Shown piece by piece: positions 24,640 through 32,224 of a DNA stretch of 64,000 bases. The DNA is taken from positions 248,001 to 312,000 of the forward strand of contig NZ_WIBF01000004.1 of the NCBI RefSeq assembly GCF_009496005.1, written 5' to 3'. The translations under genes were made by a program, and so were the position numbers. How positions within the stretch are numbered: the stretch's first letter is position 1; each line of letters starts with the position of its first letter. Source of the stretch: Tritonibacter litoralis (GTDB lineage Bacteria > Pseudomonadota > Alphaproteobacteria > Rhodobacterales > Rhodobacteraceae). The notes below the pieces were generated by a model. The model did not search any database. It was given only the letters and a program-made list of their open reading frames with translations, and had not been told where the DNA came from.

Positions 24640-24980
24640 CCCGCCGGCTGCTCTGCGCTGTCGCTGAGCTCGCGTTCCAGAAACCGTTCAAAATCATCCA
24701 GATTGACCGGCTCAAACTGGCCAAAGCCCTGCATCCAGACCGAAGCGTTGCGCAGGGCGTCTGGCTGCAGCTTGCACCATTTGACCCGCCCGCGTTTCTC
24801 CTGCGCGATCAGGCCCGCGCGGGTCAGGATGGTCAGATGTTTGGAAATGGCTGCCAGCGACATTTCAAACGGTTCCGCCACATCCGTCACGGCCATGTCG
24901 TCTTCCAACAGCATGGTCAGGATTGCGCGCCGGGTTGGATCGGCCAAAGCTGCAAAGACAGTGTCGAGTGTGTCGCTCAT
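24636..24980 (-). CDS. ArsR-family winged-helix regulator
   Basis: A 114-residue protein. The typical start A-L-A-D-P-T-R-R-A-I-L is followed by S-L-A-A-I-S-K-H-L-T-I-L recognition helices and R-G-R-V-K-W-C wing residues. It lacks the C-V-C metal-binding motif, so it belongs to the S-K-H-L type often paired with other genes rather than to metal sensors. ATG 24980 is chosen; a longer frame upstream has no family similarity. It is divergent from a DMT transporter 94 bp away. Confidence 0.88.
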   Translation of the reverse strand: MSDTLDTVFAALADPTRRAILTMLLEDDMAVTDVAEPFEMSLAAISKHLTILTRAGLIAQEKRGRVKWCKLQPDALRNASVWMQGFGQFEPVNLDDFERFLERELSDSAEQPAG

Positions 24981-25074
24981 GGCGTTCACATTTAAACCGC
25001 ATGCTTCGGATCGACAATGGGCAAGCGCTGCTCCATATCCCAACCTATCTGATTGGCGGTGAAAAGGGCAGGTC

Positions 25075-25962
25075 ATGGCGTTGCGATATTGGTTGATCAT
25101 CATTGGCCTTGGCATGGGGTGGGGGATGTCCTTTACCTTTAATGCCGTTTTGCTGCGCGAGCTGGATCCGCTGAGCATCACCGCAGGCCGGGTCGGGCTG
25201 GGCGCGCTGGGCTGCTGGATCTATCTGGTTGCGCGTGGGGTGAACTGGCGCGTGCCAGCCCAACGCGCGGCCAGCCTGATGGCGTTTGGTGTGCTGAGTT
25301 ATGCGCTGCCCTTTACCTGCTATGCTGTTGGTCAACAGGATGTGGCCAGCGGCGTGGCTGGAATCATCAATGCGATGACACCGGCGCTGACCGTTGTGGT
25401 TGCGCATCTGTGGCCGGGCGGCGAGCGGGCGACGTGGCTCAAATCTGCGGGGGTTTTGACCGGGTTGGTTGGGATTGTCGTTCTGTCCGTGCCGATGCTG
25501 CTGGACGGCGGGGCCAGCGCAGGCTGGGCCATTTTGATCACCCTTGGCGCGCCGCTGTGTTATGCGTTTTCGGTCAATCTCGCCCGGAGTTTTGCGGATG
25601 TGGACCGTGTGGCCATGGTGTCCTGGGCGCTGTTGGGGGCGGCGCTGGTTCAGGTTCCGCTGGCCTTTCTGGTAGAGGGTGCTCCGCAAAGCCTGTCGCC
25701 AGCCGCCTGGGGTGCGCTGGCTGTGATCGGGTTTGGCCTGACCTCTGCGGCGTTTATCGTGTTCTATTGGGTTCTGCCGCGTGTGGGGCCGACAAATATC
25801 ACCTTGCCCACCATGATCGCGCCGGCCTCTGCCCTGTTCTTTGGCAGCTACCTGCTGGGCGAGCCTTTGAGCATCAGCCATGGGGTGGGGCTTTTTGCAA
25901 TCCTGTTTGGTCTTCTGATGATCGACGGTCGCCTGTTCCGGAAACCTGCAACATCGTCGTGA
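25075..25962 (+). CDS. DMT-superfamily (EamA) transporter
   Basis: A 295-residue membrane protein with ten hydrophobic segments and two EamA repeats (G-L-G-M-G-W-G-M-S-F-T-F near 10; S-G-V-A-G-I-I-N-A-M-T-P near 90; G-P-T-N-I-T-L-P-T near 240). An aGGTC-type weak ribosome-binding site precedes ATG 25075. It is divergent from the arsR-type gene, whose product may repress it. The exported substrate is unknown. Confidence 0.87.
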   Translation: MALRYWLIIIGLGMGWGMSFTFNAVLLRELDPLSITAGRVGLGALGCWIYLVARGVNWRVPAQRAASLMAFGVLSYALPFTCYAVGQQDVASGVAGIINAMTPALTVVVAHLWPGGERATWLKSAGVLTGLVGIVVLSVPMLLDGGASAGWAILITLGAPLCYAFSVNLARSFADVDRVAMVSWALLGAALVQVPLAFLVEGAPQSLSPAAWGALAVIGFGLTSAAFIVFYWVLPRVGPTNITLPTMIAPASALFFGSYLLGEPLSISHGVGLFAILFGLLMIDGRLFRKPATSS

Positions 25963-26172
25963 ATTTCAAGATCAACCGTTTGGTTGAATATGGGTTTGGC
26001 GCGGTCTTGGGCGCTAACGCTGTGCCTTGGCTTGGGCTTGGAAAAGGGATTGACCCGCTAAGTGTCAGATAAATAACAGAAAAGACTGCGTCTTTTTGGT
26101 CTGTCTCGGTCGTTGACTCTGATCCTTTCACCCCTTAGCAACCAAGGCAGAATTCGCGTGAGGATGGTGCCC

Positions 26173-26508
26173 GTGATTGACGACGACCAAAAGCAGCGCT
26201 TGGCGCAGCTGGAGGCGCGGTTGAGCGAGGCGCGTAAGGCCCAAGAGCCCAAGCCGCGCACGGAGGAACACTATACGATGGCCAATCAGGCCTGGCGTAT
26301 GGTGACAGAATTGGTGGCCGGTCTGGTGATTGGTCTTGGCATTGGATTCGGGCTGGACAGCCTGTTCGGGACAATCCCGATCTTTCTGGTGACCTTTACA
26401 TTGTTGGGTCTGGTGGCAGGCATTCGGGTCATGATCCGAAGCGCCAACGAGATCCAGGAGAATAAACTGGCCGAAGAGGCCGAACAAGACGCGCAAGACC
26501 GGGATTGA
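26173..26508 (+). CDS. atpI: ATP synthase accessory protein AtpI
   Basis: About 111 residues. The first 40 are charged (Q-K-Q-R-L-A-Q-L-E-A-R-L), followed by two hydrophobic segments with glycine zippers (V-A-G-L-V-I-G-L-G-I-G-F-G-L) and T-L-L-G-L-V-A-G-I. AtpI assists assembly of the c-ring and is encoded first in many Fo operons. GTG 26173 has GAGG at workable spacing; ATG 26164 is too close to that site. It precedes atpB by 27 nt. Confidence 0.85.
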   Translation: MIDDDQKQRLAQLEARLSEARKAQEPKPRTEEHYTMANQAWRMVTELVAGLVIGLGIGFGLDSLFGTIPIFLVTFTLLGLVAGIRVMIRSANEIQENKLAEEAEQDAQDRD

Positions 26509-26535
26509 TCCCTCGGCGACAGGAGACACGGGACG

Positions 26536-27339
26536 ATGGGCAAGATTTTCTTTTATGTGGCACTCGCCGCAGTCGTACTTTCGGGGCTGCTTTTTGCACC
26601 TGAGCATGCGGGCCTCGCAATTCACCCCACCGATCAGTTCCTGGTGAAGCCGCTGTTTGGCGGTGACCACGTGGGCGTCATGACCCCAACAAACGTGACC
26701 CTGTGGATGGTTCTGGCCATCGCTTCGATCTTTGCCCTGCTGGTTCTTGGCTCCTCGGGCCGCGCGATTGTCCCATCGCGTGCCCAGTCGATTGCCGAAC
26801 TGGCCTATGGCTTTATCTACAAGATGGTGGAAGATGTGGCAGGCAAGGATGCCGTCAAGTTCTTCCCCTATATCATGACCCTGTTCATGTTCATCGTGAC
26901 CGCCAACTTCCTTGGCCTGATCCCGATGTCCTTCACCACCACCTCTCACTTTGCGATCACCGGCGTTCTGGCGATCCTGGTGTTTGTGATCGTCACCATC
27001 ACCGGTTTTGTCCTGCACGGCGCCAAGTTCCTGTCGCTGTTCTGGGTTTCTTCCGCGCCCTTGCCGCTGCGTCCGGTTCTGGCTCTGATCGAGGTGATCT
27101 CTTACTTTGTGCGCCCCGTCAGCCTGTGTATTCGTCTGGCTGGTAACATCATGGCGGGCCACGCTGTTCTGAAAGTTTTTGCGGGGTTTGCCGCGGGTCT
27201 GGGACTGTTCTCCTTCCTGCCGATCTTCGCCATCAGCGCCTTCTATGCGCTCGAAGTTCTCGTGGCCTTCATTCAGGCTTACGTTTTCACCATTCTGACC
27301 TGCGTGTACCTGAAAGACGCGCTGCACCCGTCGCACTAA
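26536..27339 (+). CDS. atpB: ATP synthase Fo subunit a
   Basis: A 267-residue membrane protein forming the proton half-channels. The essential Arg is in [13 protein letters not shown] (near residue 199), and the preceding P-V-S segment and final [12 protein letters not shown] helix are conserved. CAGGAGAC precedes the ATG. It lies between atpI and atpE, the usual order of the separate alphaproteobacterial Fo operon. Confidence 0.97.
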   Translation: MGKIFFYVALAAVVLSGLLFAPEHAGLAIHPTDQFLVKPLFGGDHVGVMTPTNVTLWMVLAIASIFALLVLGSSGRAIVPSRAQSIAELAYGFIYKMVEDVAGKDAVKFFPYIMTLFMFIVTANFLGLIPMSFTTTSHFAITGVLAILVFVIVTITGFVLHGAKFLSLFWVSSAPLPLRPVLALIEVISYFVRPVSLCIRLAGNIMAGHAVLKVFAGFAAGLGLFSFLPIFAISAFYALEVLVAFIQAYVFTILTCVYLKDALHPSH

Positions 27340-27401
27340 GCCACGGTTTGCAAAGGTCCGAACTCTAAATCCGCAACTTCCAATCGTAAGGAGATTTCAC
27401 A

Positions 27402-27626
27402 ATGGAAGGCGAACTCGCACACATCGGCGCTGGTCTGGCTGGCATGGGTACTGGTATTGCTGCACTGGGTGTTGGCAACGTAGCAGCTAACTTCCTGGCA
27501 GGCGCACTGCGCAACCCTTCTGCAGCTGCATCGCAGACTGCAACCCTGTTCATCGGTATCGCATTTGCAGAAGCTCTGGGCATCTTCTCGTTCCTGGTTG
27601 CTCTGCTGCTGATGTTCGCCGTCTAA
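27402..27626 (+). CDS. atpE: ATP synthase Fo subunit c
   Basis: A 74-residue hairpin protein whose ring rotates during ATP synthesis. Helix 1 carries the G-x-G-x-G packing motif; the polar loop is R-N-P-S; the proton-carrying Glu is in [10 protein letters not shown] near residue 56. TAAGGAG lies at optimal spacing, consistent with the high expression this subunit needs. A strong stem-loop follows the gene. Confidence 0.97.
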   Translation: MEGELAHIGAGLAGMGTGIAALGVGNVAANFLAGALRNPSAAASQTATLFIGIAFAEALGIFSFLVALLLMFAV

Positions 27627-27653
27627 GAACCTTCGGAACCTTTTTCCTTACGG

Positions 27654-27683
27654 CCGGGCGGGAGGCATGCCCTTTCCGCCCGG
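27654..27683 (+). other. Intercistronic stem-loop after atpE
   Basis: CCGGGCGG (27654-27661) pairs perfectly with CCGCCCGG (27676-27683), and the loop itself contains the palindrome GGCATGCC. There is no following T-run, so it looks like an mRNA-stabilising or processing structure rather than a terminator. It is positioned to protect the atpE message, whose product is needed in more copies than its neighbours. Confidence 0.6.
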
Positions 27684-27712
27684 TGTAACGGCAAGTTCCT
27701 TAGGAGGACGAC

Positions 27713-28300
27713 ATGGCATCAAACTCGCATGACGCAGGTCACGGTGCTGCAGACGCAGCCCACGGTGCCGCTGACGCCGCGCACCACGCAGCAGATGCTG
27801 CGCATGGTTCGGGCGGTATGCCGCAGCTGGACTTCTCGACCTATGGTAACCAGATCTTCTGGCTCCTGGTCACTCTTGTCGTGATCTACTTCATCCTGTC
27901 GCGCATCGCGCTGCCCCGTATTGCGGCGGTGCTGGCTGAGCGTCAGGGAACCATTACGAATGACTTGGCCGCGGCCGAGGATCTGAAAGCCAAAGCGGTT
28001 GAGGCGGAAGACGCCTATAACAAAGCTCTGGCGGACGCACGTGGTGAAGCGCAGAAAATCGCTGCTGAAACCCGCGCTGCGATCCAAAAGGATCTGGACG
28101 CAGCCATCGCAAAAGCTGACGAAGAAATCGCTGCAAAAGCCGCGGAATCTGAGAAAGCCCTTGCTGAGATCAAAGAAGGCGCATTGGAAGCTGTCAAAGT
28201 TGTTGCAGCTGACACCGCATCGGCACTGGTTTCTGCCCTGGGTGGTCAAGACGACGCAGATGCAGTTTCCGCATCGGTTGCTGAGCGGATGAAAGGATAA
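27713..28300 (+). CDS. atpF2: ATP synthase Fo subunit b'
   Basis: A 195-residue peripheral-stalk subunit. It has an unusual His/Ala/Asp-rich N-terminus (three heptad copies, residues 11-31), then the single membrane span ([14 protein letters not shown], near 45-65), the L-P-R-I-A-A-V-L motif and a long Ala/Glu/Lys coiled coil. AGGAGG precedes the ATG. It pairs with AtpF; alphaproteobacteria use b and b' rather than a b homodimer. Confidence 0.93.
   Translation: MASNSHDAGHGAADAAHGAADAAHHAADAAHGSGGMPQLDFSTYGNQIFWLLVTLVVIYFILSRIALPRIAAVLAERQGTITNDLAAAEDLKAKAVEAEDAYNKALADARGEAQKIAAETRAAIQKDLDAAIAKADEEIAAKAAESEKALAEIKEGALEAVKVVAADTASALVSALGGQDDADAVSASVAERMKG
27743..27805 (+). repeat. Three 21-nt coding repeats, (G/H)AADAAH
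   Basis: The N-terminus of subunit b' contains [14 protein letters not shown] and HAADAAH in tandem (residues 11-31). The nucleotide copies differ at several third positions, so the repeat is old or kept at protein level rather than freshly expanded. The segment lies before the membrane span. Confidence 0.85.
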
Positions 28301-28304
28301 GAAC

Positions 28305-28868
28305 ATGCGTACTGTTATTGCTCTTGCCCTGACATTTGCTGCTGCAAGCCCGGCTTTGGCTGCATCTGGCGGCAAGTTCCTGGCGCTGGACAACACTGAT
28401 TTTGTTGTCCTGCTGGCCTTCCTGCTGTTCGTTGGCATTCTGCTTTACGTCAAGGTGCCCGGCCTGTTGGGCAAGCAGCTGGACGATCGTGCCGAAGGCA
28501 TCCGCAAGGAGCTGGACGAAGCACGTGCGCTGCGCGAAGAAGCCCAGACCATTCTGGCGTCTTATGAGCGCAAGCAAAAAGAAGTGAGCGCGCAGGCGGA
28601 ACGTATTGTTGCCACTGCTCGCGAAGAGGCTACAGCTGCCGCGGAACAAGCCAAAGCGGATCTGAAAACTTCGATCGAGCGCCGTCTGGCGGCCGCCGAA
28701 GAGCAGATCGCATCGGCTGAAGCCTCGGCGTTGAAAGAAGTGCGGGATCGCGCGATTGATGTGGCTGTGAGCGTTGCGGATGACGTGATCTCCAAACAGC
28801 TGTCTGCCGCTGAGGCAAACAAACTGATCGACGCGGCCATCGCTGACGTGGACGCCAAGCTGCATTAA
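28305..28868 (+). CDS. atpF: ATP synthase Fo subunit b
   Basis: A 187-residue stalk subunit starting 4 nt after atpF'. The first 20 residues look like a cleavable signal (T-F-A-A-A-S-P-A-L-A-A-S), followed by a membrane span (F-V-V-L-L-A-F-L-L-F-V-G-I-L) and an Ala/Glu/Arg coiled coil (L-D-D-R-A-E-G-I-R-K-E-L-D-E-A-R). It joins Fo to F1 through the delta subunit. It is the last gene of the operon and is followed by a strong terminator. Confidence 0.94.
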   Translation: MRTVIALALTFAAASPALAASGGKFLALDNTDFVVLLAFLLFVGILLYVKVPGLLGKQLDDRAEGIRKELDEARALREEAQTILASYERKQKEVSAQAERIVATAREEATAAAEQAKADLKTSIERRLAAAEEQIASAEASALKEVRDRAIDVAVSVADDVISKQLSAAEANKLIDAAIADVDAKLH

Positions 28869-28885
28869 GCTGCTGATAGACGTTT

Positions 28886-28917
28886 AAAAAAACCCGGCCA
28901 TTGTGCCGGGTTTTTTT
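28886..28917 (+). terminator. Intrinsic terminator of the atp Fo operon
   Basis: A perfect A-tract/GC stem (AAACCCGGC paired with GCCGGGTTT around a 6-nt loop) is followed by a run of seven T. It lies 17 nt after the atpF stop and is one of the best intrinsic terminators in the window. Confidence 0.9.
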
Positions 28918-29024
28918 ATGTGACAATTGCGTGAAGTTGCAACAGTTGGTGGATTTGTTAAGCCGCTGCTAGTGTCCTAGGTGGTATTTGCGGAGGCAGA
29001 TCGAATAGTAAGATTTTATCTGCA

Positions 29025-29834
29025 ATGCTGTATGTAAATCCCATATTGGACTATCACGAACCCGTCGCGTCTGATGTTGCCAAACCGGTCCTGTCAACTC
29101 GCGGGCTAACGTTGCGGTTCGGCAGCAAAACGATTTTGGACGACATCTCCTTTGATCTTTTTGACAAAGAGGTGCTGTGTCTGGTCGGTCCGCCCAATTG
29201 TGGGAAATCTGTGCTGACGCGATGTTTGAACCGCACTGTCGAAGAGGAACGGGCCTCTGTTCAAAGCGGTCATGTTTTTGTGGATCGTCGGGACACGCAG
29301 GACCCGTCCTGGGATTTGCCACAAATCCGTCGGCAGGTCGCCTTGGTGCCGCAGGTTGCAAACCCCTTTCCAGCGACGATCTGGGACAATATCGCCTATG
29401 TCCTGAAGTTGCACCGTCTGGCTCCGACGTCCAAAGATATCGCCCTGCGGATCGAGGATTCGCTGCGCCGGGTGGGCATTTGGGATGAGCTCAAAGGGGA
29501 GCTGCATAAAAAACCGGTGCATCAGATGCCGATCATGACCCAACGTCTGATCTGTATCGCGCGGGCCCTTGCGCTGGAGCCGCGTCTGTTGGTGCTGGAT
29601 GAGCCTTCAACCGGCCTTGGTGGTATCGAAGAGGGTCGGCTCAAGAGCATCCTGTCCGACTTGCAGCAGGATATGCCCGTTATTCTGTGCACGTCATCTT
29701 TGCGGATTGCAGCGCTTGTCGCGGATCGCATCGGCCATATTGAAGGTGGACGCCTGATGGAAATCGATACGGCTGAACTGCTTTTGACCAATGCGCAGAC
29801 GGTAGCCACGCAGCGTTATGTTGAGTCCCACTAA
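29025..29834 (+). CDS. Degenerate PstB-like ABC ATPase
   Basis: 269 residues aligned by eye with PstB. Walker A (G-P-P-N-C-G-K-S, 55-62), the Q-loop (V-P-Q-V-A-N-P-F-P, Gln110) and Walker B (L-L-V-L-D-E-P, Glu193) are intact. The signature L-S-G-G-Q is replaced by H-Q-M-P-I-M-T-Q around 166-173, the D-loop S-A-L-D is T-G-L-G-G, and the switch His is Ser (C-T-S-S-L, near 224). The frame is open throughout, so it is not a pseudogene by disruption. No permease or PstS gene is adjacent. It may bind ATP and act as a regulator rather than drive transport. Confidence 0.8.
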   Translation: MLYVNPILDYHEPVASDVAKPVLSTRGLTLRFGSKTILDDISFDLFDKEVLCLVGPPNCGKSVLTRCLNRTVEEERASVQSGHVFVDRRDTQDPSWDLPQIRRQVALVPQVANPFPATIWDNIAYVLKLHRLAPTSKDIALRIEDSLRRVGIWDELKGELHKKPVHQMPIMTQRLICIARALALEPRLLVLDEPSTGLGGIEEGRLKSILSDLQQDMPVILCTSSLRIAALVADRIGHIEGGRLMEIDTAELLLTNAQTVATQRYVESH

Positions 29835-29840
29835 GGGCAG

Positions 29841-30614
29841 CTAGGACCCGAGCTTTTGCGCCTTTTCCAGTTTTTGGCGGGCGATTTCAGCGTTCTTCTG
29901 GGTCTCCAGATCTTCCAGCAGGCAGGTTTTGACAAAATCCAGATGTGCCTCAACAGCGGCGCGGGCGGCGGCAGGGTTGCGGTCCTGAATGGCTGAGTTG
30001 ATCGCGCTGTGCTGCGCCAGCAGGTTTTCCCGCGTGGTGGCGCGTTGGAACATGATGCGACGGTTGTAGAACACGCCCTTGTGCAGCAGCTCGAGCATGG
30101 AGCGCATCATATGCAGCATGACGACATTGTGGCCGGCATCCATAATGGCGGCATGGAACTGAGCGTCCAAATTGGCCGCTTCCTCGGAATCGTCGGGCCC
30201 TTGGGCGGCGGCCATCCGGTCATAGATGGACTGGATGATTTTCAGATCCTCGTCCGATCCCATACGCGCGGCACGTTCTGCGGCAAGCCCTTCGAGGTCG
30301 CGGCGAAACGAGAGATAGTCAAACACCGCCTCATCATGGCGAGCAAAGAGATCCACCAGAGCCGGTGAGAACGCAGAGCCCAAGACATCCGCCACATAAA
30401 CGCCGGACCCTGCCTTGGCCGCCAGAAGGCCACGTTCCTGCAGTTCGCCCAATGCGTCGCGCAAAGATGGGCGGGAGACGCCCAAGCGTTCTGCCAAATC
30501 ACGTTCTGAGGGCAGCCGGTCACCGGGTGTCAGGACGCCGCGCAGGATCAGGAGTTCGATTTGGCGGACAACAGAGGTTGAGAGCTTTGCCGTTGTGACT
30601 TTCTGAAAAGGCAT
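29841..30614 (-). CDS. FadR/GntR-family transcriptional regulator (FCD domain)
   Basis: A 257-residue regulator. The N-terminal GntR winged helix contains L-P-S-E-R-D-L-A-E-R-L-G-V-S-R-P-S-L-R and the E-L-Q-E-R-G-L-L wing; the C-terminal all-helical FCD domain has D-x-x-F-H (N-L-D-A-Q-F-H) and distal His residues for metal/ligand binding. ATG 30614 is preferred because the candidate operator lies just upstream and would be inside the gene if the 30659 start were used. It is divergent from an aminotransferase it may control. Confidence 0.9.
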   Translation of the reverse strand: MPFQKVTTAKLSTSVVRQIELLILRGVLTPGDRLPSERDLAERLGVSRPSLRDALGELQERGLLAAKAGSGVYVADVLGSAFSPALVDLFARHDEAVFDYLSFRRDLEGLAAERAARMGSDEDLKIIQSIYDRMAAAQGPDDSEEAANLDAQFHAAIMDAGHNVVMLHMMRSMLELLHKGVFYNRRIMFQRATTRENLLAQHSAINSAIQDRNPAAARAAVEAHLDFVKTCLLEDLETQKNAEIARQKLEKAQKLGS

Positions 30615-30637
30615 GGAGATCCGCTGATATTTAAAAT

Positions 30638-30656
30638 TGGTCAACTCATTGGACCA
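30638..30656. promoter_or_regulatory. Inverted repeat, candidate operator of the FadR-type regulator
   Basis: TGGTC and GACCA form a perfect inverted repeat separated by 9 bp, 24 bp upstream of the regulator's preferred start and 108 bp upstream of the divergent aminotransferase gene. FadR-subfamily regulators bind TGGT/ACCA half-sites, but usually with shorter spacing. Confidence 0.35.
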
Positions 30657-30763
30657 CATTGGGTTGAGAGGCTCAAGCCGCTCGCGGGGAATAGTTTAGG
30701 TCAGAAATATTGACGTAAAAAGAGAATCCCTCTAGTGTCGAGACAGCAATGGAAAGGTGTGAC

Positions 30764-31975
30764 ATGGATTTCCGGAATAATTTTTCAAAACGGTCCGAAA
30801 AAATGAAAGCATCGGAAATTCGGGAGCTGTTGAAGCTTCTGAACCGGCCCAGTGTGATTTCTTTTGCGGGTGGCATTCCGGATCCCGCCCTATTCCCTGC
30901 GGAGGCGCTGGCGCACGCAGGTGAGGCGGCGTTGAGCGGACCCACCGCAGCAACGGCGCTGCAGTATTCCGTGAGCGAAGGCTATCTGCCGCTCAGGGAA
31001 TGGATCGTGGGTCACATGGCCCGATTGGGGGTGAGCTGTGATGTCAGCAACGTCCTGATCACCTCGGGCTCGCAACAGGCACTGGATTATCTGGGCAAAC
31101 TGTTTCTGTCGCCCGAGGATACCGCCCTGGTGCAATGGCCGACCTATCTGGGGGCGTTGGGCGCGTTCAACGCCTATGAACCCCGATTTGATCGATTGCA
31201 GCCTGGTGACAATCGCACGGCCAAGGATATAGCGGCTGATGCGGAACAGGCGGGCAGCCGGGTCAAGCTGTCTTATGTCACGCCCGAATTTGCGAACCCG
31301 ACGGGGATCACCCTGTCCCGCGCTGAACGGCTGGCGGTTCTGGAGCAGGCGCGTGCCCTGGACGCGATGGTGATCGAGGACGCCGCTTATGAAGGGCTGC
31401 GGTATGACGGGTCGCCGGTTCCGCCGATCCTGGCGCTGGAGCAGGAAACAATTGCCGATATGAACGCCTGTCGTACGCTCTATTGCGGGACGTTTTCCAA
31501 AACACTGTCGCCCGGATTGCGGGTGGGCTGGGTTGTGGGCGCGCAGGATGTGATTGACCAGCTGGTTCTGATCAAACAGGCGGCGGACTTGCATACATCG
31601 ACCCTCAACCAGATATTGGTGACTGAGGTTGTGGCGCAGGGGTTTGCGGACCATCTTGAGCAACTGACCACGGCCTATGGTGCGCGCCGGGATGAGATGC
31701 TGACGGCGCTGGCCCGTGAGATGCCCGATGGTGTGAGCTGGAGCCATCCCGAAGGTGGGATGTTCATCTGGCTGACCTTGCCGGATCAGATCGACGGGGC
31801 AGAGCTCTTGCAATATGCGCTGGACACTTATCACATTGCCTTTGTCCCCGGACAGGCTTTTTTTGCCGATGGCAGCGGCGCAAATACCCTGCGGCTGTCG
31901 TTTTCCTGCGCATCGGCAGAGCAGACCCAGACCGGTATTCACCGCTTGGGGCAGGCGATCCGCCACTTTTTGTAA
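30764..31975 (+). CDS. PLP-dependent aminotransferase, fold type I (2-aminoadipate/MocR-like class)
   Basis: A 403-residue enzyme. Typical segments are S-F-A-G-G-I-P-D-P near residue 35, Y-S-V-S-E-G-Y near 75, the T-S-G-S-Q-Q-A-L-D phosphate-binding loop near 105, P-E-F-A-N-P-T-G near 170, E-D-A-A-Y near 205, and the PLP Lys in G-T-F-S-K-T-L-S-P-G-L-R near 245. The start at 30764 follows GGAAAGG. This subclass includes LysN and kynurenine/aromatic aminotransferases. The amino-acid substrate cannot be fixed; the divergent FadR-type gene suggests catabolic induction. Confidence 0.88.
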   Translation: MDFRNNFSKRSEKMKASEIRELLKLLNRPSVISFAGGIPDPALFPAEALAHAGEAALSGPTAATALQYSVSEGYLPLREWIVGHMARLGVSCDVSNVLITSGSQQALDYLGKLFLSPEDTALVQWPTYLGALGAFNAYEPRFDRLQPGDNRTAKDIAADAEQAGSRVKLSYVTPEFANPTGITLSRAERLAVLEQARALDAMVIEDAAYEGLRYDGSPVPPILALEQETIADMNACRTLYCGTFSKTLSPGLRVGWVVGAQDVIDQLVLIKQAADLHTSTLNQILVTEVVAQGFADHLEQLTTAYGARRDEMLTALAREMPDGVSWSHPEGGMFIWLTLPDQIDGAELLQYALDTYHIAFVPGQAFFADGSGANTLRLSFSCASAEQTQTGIHRLGQAIRHFL

Positions 31976-32041
31976 GGGGACAACCGGCGGTTTTATGTCT
32001 TCAAATGGAGGGGACCGTTGCAGCCCCCGGTGATCCGCGAT

Positions 32042-32064
32042 AGAGGGCTGTTTTTCAGCTCTCT
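32042..32064 (+). terminator. Weak hairpin downstream of the aminotransferase
   Basis: AGAGGGCTG and CAGCTCTCT pair over 9 positions (one G-T) around a TTTTT loop, followed by GTTTT. It lies 66 nt after the stop codon. The stem is modest and the T-run short. Confidence 0.35.
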
Positions 32065-32104
32065 GTTTTGGCGTCTGTGCAGGATGCGTGGGGTCAGGCA
32101 AGAG

Positions 32105-32113
32105 TTATCCACA
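32105..32113 (+). other. Single DnaA-box consensus match
   Basis: TTATCCACA is an exact match to the DnaA box consensus, 112 bp upstream of smc. Only one such box was noticed here and there is no AT-rich unwinding element or origin-type gene nearby, so it is not evidence for a replication origin. Confidence 0.3.
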
Positions 32114-32224
32114 AGATATAGGGCCAATAGCCCGGTTTCAGCCCGCATATGGGGCTCTGTGACGTTGACAAGCCCTGCGTCATTTGGCTGAGATCTCTGT
32201 TGAGTGTTGTCGAAAGAGGTCCCT

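Noticed and set aside
27743-27805. Tandem 21-nt repeats as a CRISPR or variable-number locus
   Set aside because: They are in-frame coding repeats with synonymous differences and no spacers.
30890-32101. 403-codon open frame on the minus strand opposite the aminotransferase
   Set aside because: The sense strand gives a complete PLP enzyme; the antisense product is Arg/Gln-rich and domain-free.
31976-32224. Possible replication origin upstream of smc
   Set aside because: Only a single DnaA box is present, without box clusters, AT-rich unwinding DNA or origin-linked genes.
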